64,000 nucleotides of DNA from Tenodera sinensis (taxonomy: Eukaryota; Arthropoda; Insecta; Mantodea; Mantidae): the NCBI GenBank assembly GCA_030765045.1, contig CM060974.1, forward strand, positions 49,042,839-49,106,838, read 5' to 3'. Of the stretch, positions 1 through 9,640 are shown piece by piece; within the stretch, counting starts at the first letter, position 1, and each line of letters begins with the position of its first letter. The notes beneath the pieces were generated by a model. The model did no database searches and was not told where the DNA came from. It saw nothing but the letters and a program-made list of their open reading frames with translations. Position numbers and translations under genes: made by a program.

Positions 1-189
1 TGACCCCTGCCAGCCTGCTGCTTTATTGCAGAGAGCTCCTTGAAAGTGCTTCTTCATAATCCCAACAGATGGCAGAACTTGTTCTTTCAACTAAAGATGT
101 GTACAGAGATTCCCTTCAGTGTCTAATAAGGCTTGAGTTTCCTCATTACTACTCCGGCCAACGCACAGAGAGGTTTAAATGCCCCCCAT
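1..189. other. Unassigned left edge
   Basis: No gene or repeat recognised. It does not align with the inverted duplicate of the neighbouring block (41546-42570), so it is probably separate inserted DNA upstream of the duplicated intron. Confidence 0.3.
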
Positions 190-479
190 TATTGTTTTAA
201 ATGTATTCAACAAGTTCTTTATAGATAAAACATACACATTTTAAAGGCTTACAATGAATAACTTTACCTAGAGTTAATAGTTCATCTTTCATTGTTAGTC
301 TTATAGTGCTCCATATATATCCCAAATCCCAGGTAACCTCACCCATCCTTTACCTCAGATTAGCGAGACTCTAATGTACATAGTAAATATGAAAGGTAAT
401 TGTTGCAGAAGATTGGCATAATTTCGTTCACTATACAACTGTTGAATTTTTTGCTTAAAAGCTTTGAACTTTCTTGTCA

Positions 480-2045
480 TTTACAAGTGTTCCAAATTCA
501 AAAACTGATTCAATTAACCAATAATAAAACAGTGTAATCTATTGCAACTATATTCCCTTTCAATTACTTCTGTTTCCTTTACTTTTACTATTAATATGAC
601 CTCACTTAAATTATTACAATTTCACTTAAAACTTGTTTTGCTATTCAAACTTTTATCACCAGCCTCTCTAAACTCTGAATGTTACTCTCTTGGCCTCTGA
701 CTTGCAAGAACCCCCTGCCGGTGTCAACCGTCACCTCGTGACTACCAAGTACCACTCCCCAGCTCTCCACCGTATCAGGTCACAACAGCACCCATGTCCA
801 TCAGTGAGATCTGCTATTGCCTCCAGCATACCCATCCATCTGCAATAATGTTATCATTCTAGTGGTCAGTGATGACAGCTCCAATGTGCCCCTCTTCGTG
901 CTTGTATTTATTCATTTTCCATTAGTTTGTCGGCCTAATGAGAACAATCTCACACCGGATGCCCTGGCTAACCACATCTTTGGAAGATTATTGATGCTCT
1001 GAGGCAGTTCCCCCATCCCATACAAACCAAATACTCTGGATCTTCCAGACAACAACAGTAGCTACTTTGACAATGTACATGGTCACCGTGGTCATCAGCA
1101 CATCATGGGTGGTCTGATGTTTGCAGAGTATTTCACATTGACGTATCTTGGCATCACGCACCACATTGACAGAGTAGATAACTCATCACCCCAGGTGTTT
1201 TAGAATGCTGCCAATGCCAGAATCGTTTACAGATCTTCTGCCGCTCATCCCTGGAGGCTAGCTATCTGCCATGCAGTTTCCTCTTTTGTAGACAGTCAGT
1301 TGTGGGTAGCAATAGTGACAAGCTGTCTCTGGAAGACTTCTAGTGTCAACGTGCCTTTATACTTGGGCTGCTTGGCTCATGGAGATGTTTTGTCACGTCC
1401 TGGTGTCTCAATGTTTAAGCTCTTAAGATTTTTGTTGGGTATTTGTTCCACCCTGACACTTGCTTGCATTATGCTGCTAACGACTCTCTTACAGGGAGCT
1501 AATACATTCCCCGATGTCCTCTTGCACATTAACTCATTGGCCAAAGTCTCTGAGTCTTTTATGCCCGTTAATCATCGCAGACAGCTCTATCCTCATCTTG
1601 GCCATTTTGTTTTTCATATTTGTCATCCTGGGTTCCATTTTTGCCAGCCATTTTGGTCCATTTTTGTCTTGGCTGTCATTTGCTTCATCATTTTTTCATC
1701 TTGCTTTTGTATGGTATTCATCCTACTTCGGACACCATTTGGAACTATATTCCTCTTCAATTACTTTATTTTCTTTACTTTTGCAATTAGTATGGTCTTA
1801 CTTATATAAATTATCACTATTACACTTAAAACTCGGTTTGCTAGTTTAAAAATTTACAACTAGCCTCTGCTTCTACATAGAAGCACATAGCACTATAAAG
1901 ATGTGTTGGAACGTGAAACAACATTTTTAATTCACAAACTATAACAGATCACTGTTACTAATACCTCTAATTAATGACAGTGAATGCAATACTTATTTTT
2001 AACTACTTATCAAAAAATAATATTTAGAAATCCATCGATGTGTAT
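480..2045. mobile_element. Insertion flanked internally by imperfect direct repeats
   Basis: This segment is absent from the duplicate block at 41.5-42.6 kb. It contains two diverged direct repeats of about 120 bp, near 545-672 and 1740-1870, sharing runs such as CAATTACTT and TTACACTTAAAACT. Between them lies GC-richer DNA with no protein domain I recognise. The repeats could be decayed LTRs or a tandem duplication. Class unassigned. Confidence 0.45.
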
Positions 2046-2244
2046 GTCTTTCTGTTGTACAGCAAAGCATTATGTGTTTTAATGGAAGAATAATATTTAC
2101 ATTGATTGCATTGTTTTTATGTGAAGTAATCTTTGTCTCTGTAGATTACACACACAGTATTAATTTTTTTTCTGCTCCTCTTTTCAAAGATAAGTCAGGG
2201 TTAAAGCAGAAGATGCTTTTTACAAGTGAATTGTTATGTTACAG

Positions 2245-2285
2245 GATGAAACACGTGAAGAATGTTATTTCTCAAAACCACCAAG
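2245..2285 (+). CDS. C2H2 zinc-finger gene (left), 41-bp internal exon
   Basis: Short coding exon bounded by an acceptor (TTATGTTACAG) and a strong donor (AAG|GTAAGT). It encodes DETREECYFSKPP plus two bases (AG) of a split codon, so it starts in phase 0 and ends in phase 2. The finger exon at 6093 begins with the single base that completes this codon. The same exon, same length and phase, is found at 42087-42127 on the other strand in the right paralogue, with differing sequence but preserved frame. That conservation is the main support. The first coding exon, expected about 5 kb upstream by analogy, is outside the window. Confidence 0.75.
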
Positions 2286-2448
2286 GTAAGTCATCTGGTT
2301 GATTCTTTGTACAAGGAACTTCCTATTTCTATTAAATCTTCCTCATATTCCCTTTCTACTTTACATATAGAAATGGTTTTCATACGTAATGATCACAATG
2401 GAATTACTTCAATAAGATGTGTCAGTGACTATTCCGTGTTAGTGTTAG

Positions 2449-2640
2449 ATATGGAACTGTTCACTGAACATAATGAGTATGACAGTTATTTGATCAAGTT
2501 GTATCAGTAACTATCACCAGACATATTGTCATATTCCCTGTTAGTGTTAGATATGGAGCTGTTCACTGCACATGATTACTGGAATACGTTCTTTGGTCAA
2601 CTTACGCAAAGGAATCTCCAGGTAAATTATTGTATTCTCG
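2449..2640 (+). repeat. Intronic tandem repeat with unit of about 100 bp
   Basis: The unit starting GTTAGATATGG is repeated at about 2449 and 2550. The inverted copy has units near 41800 and 41891, and a third locus has one at about 26110. The unit holds a short frame (MELFTAHDYWN and onward to a CAG|GTAAAT site), but it has no acceptor giving that frame, so I treat it as intronic repeat rather than exon. Confidence 0.6.
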
Positions 2641-3105
2641 TTTTCTTTAATTTGGGTTTTGACCGATCATTAATTGTTATACAGATGATTGATAATATGT
2701 CATAAATAACTTGAAATAACATTGCAGAGGGTGGTGCAAGGCTCCTTCAGCCTGAACTAAAGGTGAAAATATACAGATTAGATATAAAGTGTAACATATT
2801 TATGAATAAAGATATAGTGCAAGAATTACTGCCAGCAAGTAAGTGTTACACCTGTGAACAAACACATGAAGGTATGAAACTGAGGACTGGGTTATGTAAA
2901 ATCACTTTCTTCTAAGTAGCTGTGTAGATCTTGTGGTAACTTTCTCTTAAGTCTGGTTCTGTGATCTCTTTTGATGCCAATGCTGAATGTGCGACTCTAG
3001 GAGCTGTTGGTAGTTTGTTGAAAATCATCTGCAAAGTGTTCTGAAGTATTCTGGATCTTTATGGTCACCTGCAAAGTCAGGCAGATGTCACAATTTTTGT
3101 TTGTG

Positions 3106-3180
<75 letters not shown>
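3106..3180. repeat. (TA)n(GA)n microsatellite
   Basis: About 16 bp of TA followed by about 53 bp of GA, directly abutting a LINE relic on its right. Confidence 0.97.
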
Positions 3181-3181
<1 letters not shown>

Positions 3182-3375
3182 TTCCAAATTCTTCATGAAG
3201 TTGGTTGTTGCCTACATACCAGTGGCATTGGTCACTTTCTGAAGGAATTTGCTTTGTATAACTTGTGCACTATAAATGTATATTCTTTTACCTGTGCTCC
3301 ATATAGGAGCAGTGTATGAAATAATTGGATATATTAGGGGCTTATATAGCAGAGTTGAACATTGTAGATCTACTA
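3181..3375 (-). pseudogene. LINE reverse transcriptase thumb fragment
   Basis: The minus strand reads, with frameshifts and stops, like the region after the polymerase core of Jockey/CR1-type LINEs: LYKPLIYPIISY, then KVTNATGM-type residues, then NNQLHEE. Only about 60 codons remain and the (GA)n tract replaces the 3' side. It is old and non-functional. Confidence 0.5.
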
Positions 3376-3419
3376 TTAAGTATAACAATTATCTAGAGAC
3401 TAAAACCTTAAGTTAGTTT

Positions 3420-3870
3420 AGTACTTGCTGCAAGTTCTTGAAATATTTCACAAACATGTTTCTTGTTGCTTCCATCAGATCCTCAATGCTCCTGTTTATG
3501 ACAGTTACCATAGCTACAAATGCTCAATTACTTAATATTACCAGCCTCTGAAAACAAAACAAACCTGTTAATGTAATCAATCAGCGGTATTTCAAAATTT
3601 ATAACCCAGTCCCTGTTTTCCAAAATGAATATCCTTTCTCAAGCCATTAAATCTATACGTCTGTTGAATTGTTTTAATAATTTTATCTCTGGATTTATTT
3701 CAGGATTATGTGATCAAAACTGATCTGCCGGAGTTGACTTATCAGTCTGTTTACATTTAATATTTTTAAAATGCTCCTTCATTCTGGTTTTCAAATGACA
3801 TTTAGTTTAATCAATGTAAACCCTGTCACAATCCAAACAGCACAATTGATAAATACTAGACTTTTTATAA
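3420..3870 (-). pseudogene. Penelope-like element relic, endonuclease end
   Basis: The reverse complement aligns with 9080-9560, which encodes a GIY-YIG-like nuclease segment: the block CTGTTTGGATTGTGA, the exon-like run ending in ...ACCAGAAT, and the downstream TAGATTTAATGG run all recur in order. Stops and indels interrupt the frame. One of four relics of this family in the window. Confidence 0.65.
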
Positions 3871-4435
3871 TTTGGAATTTCATACTTTTTAGAAAAGTTT
3901 ATCACTTGTTTTGTATCTTATATTTATTTTGAAGAACCCTAGTTATTCCATGTTTCTTAAAGCTACAAACATTCACAACTCCAATATTGGGAGCAGGAAG
4001 AGGAAAGGAGTTCAAGTTCCTGGGTATTAGACTAATACGTGCATAATTTCTATAATGCTATTCATATTCCTGTATCCTGTATCCTTTGCCATTGTTGTGC
4101 AGTTGTTGAACTCTATCCTTCTAAATCTGATTATTTTTATCTTCTCCCTTGTATCTTTCTGATATTTTATTCGTTTCCTTCTTTATCCATCCGCTTTAAA
4201 CTTCTACTCAAAATATTCCTATCTTTCTGTTGTGTTCTTCTTGTGTCCCTGTAATTGACAGCATTGTTAGCAAATACCACGGTCTAATGCTTTGGTGATA
4301 ATGTATACCAACATTTATACCTTTCTTAATTTTGTTTACTTTAATCAGTGAAAAACTGAAGTCGTTAAAAGAAAAGCAATATAAATGAATAAATATCTAG
4401 AGACTAAGCTTCACTTATCATTCGTAGGCTTTGAA
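3871..4435. other. AT-rich DNA, nothing recognised
   Basis: A 71-codon pyrimidine-rich frame (4039-4254) has no recognisable domain and is probably chance. No RNA gene or repeat identified. Confidence 0.4.
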
Positions 4436-4439
4436 TACT

Positions 4440-4704
4440 ACGTGATATTAAGTGACACTTTATCCTATTATATTACCAACTACTGAAAGCAAAACAAATT
4501 TGTTGCCAGAATCAATTGGTGCTATGTCAAAATTAATTGTCCAGATTTTATTCTTCAAAGCTAATATTTTTTTTCCTAACCATTGAAACTGTGGGTCCCT
4601 TTAATTGTTCCAATAATTTAACTGCAGGATTTATCTATCTTAACCATTGAAACTGTGGGTCCCTTTAATTGTTCCAATAATTTAACTGCAGGATTTATCT
4701 ATCT
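4440..4704 (-). pseudogene. Penelope-like relic with exact 64-bp tandem duplication
   Basis: The minus strand matches the 3' half of the nuclease region seen at 3420-3700 and 9240-9400. Positions 4577-4640 are repeated exactly at 4641-4704, immediately next to the CCAT-type array. Non-coding decay. Confidence 0.6.
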
Positions 4705-4985
4705 ACCTAGATACCTGCCTCCTTGTCTACCTACCTACTTGTCTGTCTGTCTATCCATCCCACCCCTCCATCCATCCACCCATCCATTCCTACCGCCCGC
4801 CAGCCGGCCATCCAACCACCCACCCATCTCTCCATCCCTCCCGCCATCCTTCCAGTCATCCATCCAGTCATCCATCCAATCATCCATCCGGCCTGCCAGC
4901 ATCCACGCATCCTTCCATCCAGCCTGCCATCCACCCAACCATCCATCTATCCATCCAGTCATCCAACCATCCATCTCATGCTCCA
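4705..4985. repeat. CCAT/CATC tetranucleotide array
   Basis: Roughly 280 bp of degenerate ATCC/CATC units, mixed with CAGT and CAAC variants. It keeps both strands open as proline/histidine/serine-rich or tryptophan/glycine/methionine-rich frames; these are artefacts of the repeat. Confidence 0.9.
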
Positions 4986-4989
4986 ACCT

Positions 4990-5115
4990 TTGTGTTCTAC
5001 CGGGAGAAATACAAATTGGTTGGAGAATTCGATGTCATTCTGGCAGGTTTTCACATAAGTTTATGGTTAGAGTACCCGCCTGGTAAGTGGAGGGTCTGTG
5101 GTTTAAATCCCAGTG
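4990..5115 (+). mobile_element. SINE family C copy, diverged
   Basis: Contains a tRNA-like head (TTAGAGTACCCGCCTGG ... TGGTTTAAATCCCAG, A and B box spacing). It also has about 60 bp of upstream sequence (ATTCTGGCAG preceded by GGAGAAT) that is shared with the copies in the 43-44 kb palindrome. The shared upstream part shows that the family unit is longer than the tRNA-like head alone. Confidence 0.65.
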
Positions 5116-5401
5116 AAACTTCCCAATTTTTTTATATATTCTGTTTGTGATTGCTAGCCCACATGCTTGTCATAATTACCCTTAGAGCGCTTGTTCCATC
5201 GTATCTATGGTATGCTTTTGTCAGGTGTATTCAGTTTTATAAGACTTGAAACGATTGACAAAGTATATTGTCCAGTAAGTTGTTCCCTATGTTATTGTAA
5301 TCTCTATTAAGTTATATCTTCAATTATTATTGTATAACGGACATAAGCGAGTTACTTTATTTCTTGTCAATGCAATTTTTCATTAAGTAAATAAAGGGTA
5401 G

Positions 5402-5642
5402 TAGTTGTAGTGTTTAACGCCCGCTTTTACTACTACGGCACCGCAGGCGGTGACACTGATGATACATGAAGATGGAGCACCGGTGGAATGAGATGGCGGG
5501 GGAAACCGGAGTACCCGGAGAAAACCCGCCCTGACGCCGCTTCGTCCACCACGAATACCACATGCGGGTCCCTGGGATCGAACCCGGGCCACCTAGGTGG
5601 TAGGCGAGCGCGCTAACCGCTCGGCCACGGCGCCGCCATATA
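5402..5642 (-). mobile_element. SINE family A copy
   Basis: tRNA-headed SINE on the minus strand: A box TGGCCGAGCGGTTAG, B box GGGTTCGATCCC, then a unique body rich in CCGG motifs that ends in GCGGGCGTTAAAC. A second copy is at 17325-17562 on the plus strand with the same order of blocks. Transcribed by RNA polymerase III in such families; mobilised by LINE proteins. Confidence 0.9.
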
Positions 5643-6092
5643 AAGGGTAAATATATATCTTGAAAATATATTAAACACAGGTAAGAAGCAAAAAGGAACT
5701 GCAAGTAACTTATAACAATTGACTATACCTTACTTCCCACGTTTAAAGAGACACAAATTCTCATTTTACATGAACTAATGAAAATCACTTAACTAGTTAC
5801 CAGTCATTCCACTTTACCTAAATTTTCACAAACATAACGCACATTACCCTTGAATGTTTAGGCAGGAAACCTTTTCGAAACAGACGCACGCAATACCTTC
5901 ACATTTATTAGACTGTCCAATTGGCTGTCCCATAGACTTCTAATTGAATATTCAAACAGTTCCTCTTTTTCCATGAATGCATTTTATCCTATCATGTGCT
6001 CATCAAAGTAAAGATCCACATCCTTTTCAATTTATAATTGTTTCATCTGCATGTTCTGTTAATTTGCTGACCATGTTTCTTTTAAATTGCAG

Positions 6093-7719
6093 TTTATGCA
6101 AAGATGTTACCAGTTATACATCAGAGTTATCCTCCATTGAAGACCTAGCAAATGACATAAGTTTCAGTATGATCAAGGATGGTTCTGAATGTGCAAATGA
6201 CAGAAAATGTCAACGTCAGAAAAATATAGCTACTGATATATCTTCAATAGAAACAGGCGTTTGCTTAGAAACATCTGATCAGAAAATTTTACGGCCACAC
6301 AAGTGTATCATTTGTAATAACGCTTTTACTGCGTTCTCAAGTTTGAGAAGACACAAGTTGCTGCATAAAGGTATAAAGCCACACAAGTGTAACATCTGTA
6401 ACAAGGGTTTTACTCAGCTATCAAGTTTGAAAAACCACAAATTGATTCATGGGGGTATAAAGCCACACAATTGTGACATTTGTAACAAGGCATTTACTGA
6501 GTTATCAAGTTTGAAAATACACAAACTGAGTCACAATGGCATAAAGCCACACAAGTGCAACATTTGTAACAACACATTTACTGTATTATCAAATTTGAAA
6601 AAACACAAATTGATACATGATGGCATAAAGCCATATAAGTGTAACATATGTAATAAGGATTTTACTCGTTCATCACATTTGAAAAAACACAAATTGATTC
6701 ATGATGGCACAAAGCCACGCAAGTGTAACATTTGTAACAGGACTTTTACTGAGTTATCCCACTTGAAAAATCACAAATTAACTCATGAGAGTATAAAGTC
6801 ACACAAGTGTGACATTTGTCACTGGGCTTTTATTGACTTAATAAATTTGAAAAATCACAAATTGATTCATGAGCACACAAAGTCGTACAAGTGTAACATT
6901 TGTAACAAGGCATTTACCAGGTTATCAAATTTGAAAAGACATGAATTGATTCATGGTGGTATTAAGGCACACAAGTGTGACATATGTAACAAGGCTTTTA
7001 CTGAGTTGTCACATTTGAAAAGACACAAATTAATTCATGATGGCATAAAGCCACACAAGTGCAACATTTGTGAAAAGGGCTTTATTCAAGTATCACATTT
7101 GAAAAGTCACAAATTAATTCATGAAGGTGTAAAGCCACACAGCTGTAACATTTGTAACAAGGCTTTTACTAAATTATCAAATTTGAAAAATCACAAATTG
7201 ATTCACTATGGTATAAAGCCACACAAGTGTAACAGTTGTAACAAGGGTTTTATTCAGCTGTCACATTTGGAAAAACATAAATTGATCCATGAGGGTGCAC
7301 AGCCACACAAGTGTGACATTTGTAACCAGGCCTTTACTGAGTTAACAAATTTGAAAAATCACAAATTGATTCATGAAAAAATAAAGTCACACAAGTGTAA
7401 CATGTATAACAAGGCTTTTACTAAATTGTCAAATTTGAAAAGACACGAATTGATTCATGAGGGTATCAGGCAACACAACAGTGACGTAAGTAACAGGGCT
7501 TTTACTGAGTTATATTTGAAAAATCACAAATTAATTCATGAAGACGTAAAGTTACACTGGTGTAACATTTGCAGCAAGGCTTTTACTAAGTTATCGAATT
7601 TGAAAAGACATGAGTTGATTCATGAGGGTATAAAACCACACAAGTGTGACATATGTAACAAGGCTTTTACTGAGTTATCACATTTGAAAAGGCACAAATT
7701 GATTCATAAGGGTAGATAG
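6093..7719 (+). CDS. C2H2 zinc-finger protein (left), terminal finger exon
   Basis: Probable nuclear DNA-binding protein. The exon follows an acceptor (TTTTAAATTGCAG) and its first base completes the codon split at 2285, giving one open frame of 541 codons. After an acidic/serine linker of about 68 residues come 17 fingers spaced 28 residues apart (from 6298). Fingers 1-13, 16 and 17 keep C-x2-C...H-x3-H. Finger 14 has Tyr for its second Cys. Finger 15 has Ser for both Cys and lacks one codon. Linkers are mostly GIKP/GVKP rather than the usual TGEKP. The frame stops at TAG 7717-7719, before an eighteenth finger remnant. Paralogue of the gene ending at 30131. Function and targets are unknown. 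Confidence 0.85.
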
Positions 7720-7809
7720 CTACACAAGTGTAAGATTTGTAACAAGCCCTTTAATCAGTTGTCACATTTCAAAATTAGAAAAATGATTCACCAGGACAAA
7801 GCACAGTAG
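7720..7809 (+). pseudogene. Fossil eighteenth zinc finger after the stop
   Basis: In frame beyond the TAG at 7717-7719 the sequence still reads LHKCKICNKPF...MIHQDKAQ and then a second stop at about 7807. The first zinc-binding His is replaced by Arg. The stop falls in the linker, where neighbouring repeats read ATAAAGCCA, so a change in that linker codon has shortened the protein. Confidence 0.8.
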
Positions 7810-9079
7810 TGTAGTGTTTGCCAGTGGGATATTATAAGCTGTTAAATTCCACAAGTCTTTAATCAGGATTGTGTTTCCTTTGTTTTTATAATGGAAGTAG
7901 TTTGTTTCGTGAAACAAACATTCTCTGTTAGTGTGAAACTTGTAGATAAATTCATTAATGAATGGAGAAAACCATAACTTATGTTCCATCTAGTTTCTTA
8001 ATTTGCCAATTTTGGGCATTATGTATTACTTACACTTGAGTGAAAGGGGAAAGGAAAGTAACAATTAGATTCTATGTTGGGTTATGTGATTGTGTTAGAA
8101 AGGTAAATTATTTCCTATATTGCTTTCGCAGCCCTCCGTGGATTCATTTCTAATTTAATATTCAGATAATGCTTTTTTGTACACAGAAGCACTGTAGGTC
8201 TTGAACTTCCCGTGTGTTTATTTACTTAAAAAGCGAGGATACATCTTCAGTGTTGGGTCATTTATTTTACTTGTAGGTTTGAATTGAAAAATCTATCTCA
8301 TAACTTGCCTTTTAATATTGCTTGTAATTAATTTTGTGTCAGGAAAGGAAATGAAATACAACAAAATAAGGGATAAGTTACATTCTGTTTTAATTAACTC
8401 GGAATATATAGTTCTAAATTGTAATTTACATACAAGGCACATTGTGAGTATCTATAAGATGCAAATAGATGTGCAATGTGGCAATAAGAAAACGCACTAA
8501 AACACGAAAGTTTATTTCCCCAAATGCATTAAAGATTACTCTGATAGTGAAGCTATGAATACATGCATCTTGAAAGGCTTCTCACTATTTTATGGCAGAT
8601 TTGTTTATAACATAAAGTCACAGTTTTAGTCTCCTGCTGGTATATACAATGTCAATTTATATTAGCAGTTCCTACTCTTTTCTTTATTTTGTGCGCATCT
8701 CGAAATTCTATGTAGACGTTTCAGTATTTTTGACTGATGGCCCTCCAGTAGTGTTGCGAGCACAAACCGTTCAAGTGTTTTGTGCGCTTTGTTAATTGAA
8801 ATCGTTTGTGTAAGTATCTCTATGCTTTAAATCACACTTGTATACAAGAAGGCACCACGTAACATGGAAATATATATTGCTAAAGTTAAAAATAACTCAA
8901 TCTGAGAGTGTCAATTCTTCAGCATGAGAATGATTTACGCATCTTAAGTAATTGTTGATGTAATCTCCTAGATTAAGGAGGGAACATATATCGTTTAATG
9001 TTCCTTCACACCAACCTGTCTATGTAGTAAGTTCAATTAAAGTAAAGCTTCTTAAGATATAGCCACCTTTTTCACAACC
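7810..9079. other. 3' flank of left zinc-finger gene
   Basis: AT-rich. Presumably contains the 3' untranslated region of the finger gene. Frames at 7762-7989 (-) and 8318-8500 (+) show no recognisable domain. No repeat identified. Confidence 0.4.
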
Positions 9080-9640
9080 TCCTATTTACCAATTTAGCTG
9101 TTTGGATTGTGATAAAGTTTATACTGGTAAAACTAAGCGTCATTTAGAAACCAGAATAAAAGAGCATTTTAGAAAGATTAAATATAAGCAAACTGAGAAA
9201 TCAGCTGTGGCAAATCAGTTTTGGTCATTGAATCATGAAATTAATCGAGAAGTTAAACTATTAAAACAATTAAGTGGACCTATAGATTTAATGGTTTGGG
9301 AAAAAATATTTATTTTAAAAAACAGGAACCGTGTTATGAATTTTGAAATACCTGTTATAGATTGTATTCATAGATTTTTGTTTTCAGAGATTGGTAATTA
9401 AAGTATCTATGTTTTTTGTTTTCAGAGATTAGGGATTAAAATGAACATCTGTAGCTTTGGTAACAAATTTGTATAGCTTTGAGAATGAGTTGGAGTCAAC
9501 TTGAAACTTAGTCAGCTTTGCACCAACAACTTGCAATATTACTAAGATAAGTGAAGTTTTTAGTTTCTAATTTGTTCTTACTTTAGAATCTTGTTGCTTC
9601 ACTGTTAATAGCTTCAATTTCCTTAATTAATATTTAGCCA
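9080..9640 (+). pseudogene. Penelope-like element relic with GIY-YIG-like segment
   Basis: An open frame from about 9090 to 9401 reads CLDCDKVYTGKTKRHLETR followed by KEHFRKIK. This matches the GIY-YIG nuclease signature of Penelope elements (KVYTGKT, Arg, EH). No reverse transcriptase is present upstream, so this is a 5'-truncated remnant. The downstream AT-rich part to about 9640 is shared with the relic at 31820-32225. Confidence 0.65.

Larger units (their letters stand above)
190..2870 (+). repeat. Duplicated zinc-finger intron block, copy 1
   Basis: Reads as an inverted copy of 41546-42570. Matching stretches include about 190-475 (to about 42330-42570), 2048-2290 around a shared 41-bp exon (to 42087-42340), and 2449-2820 (to 41546-41900). 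The match ends at 2815-2870 where the other copy carries a SINE. Relative to copy 2 this block has an extra 1.57 kb at about 480-2045. Seen by eye; percent identity was not computed. It is the intron environment of the left zinc-finger gene. Confidence 0.8.

Noticed and set aside
2550..2640. Candidate extra exon (MELFTAHDYWN...) conserved between inverted copies
   Set aside because: No acceptor gives this frame after the 41-bp exon, and the unit is tandemly repeated in the intron.
4655..5086. Proline/histidine-rich and tryptophan-rich frames of 70-143 codons
   Set aside because: They arise from the CCAT-type array on both strands and lack any domain.
6298..7719. Regular 84-bp repeats suggesting a CRISPR or satellite array
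   Set aside because: The period equals one C2H2 finger and the frame is coding.
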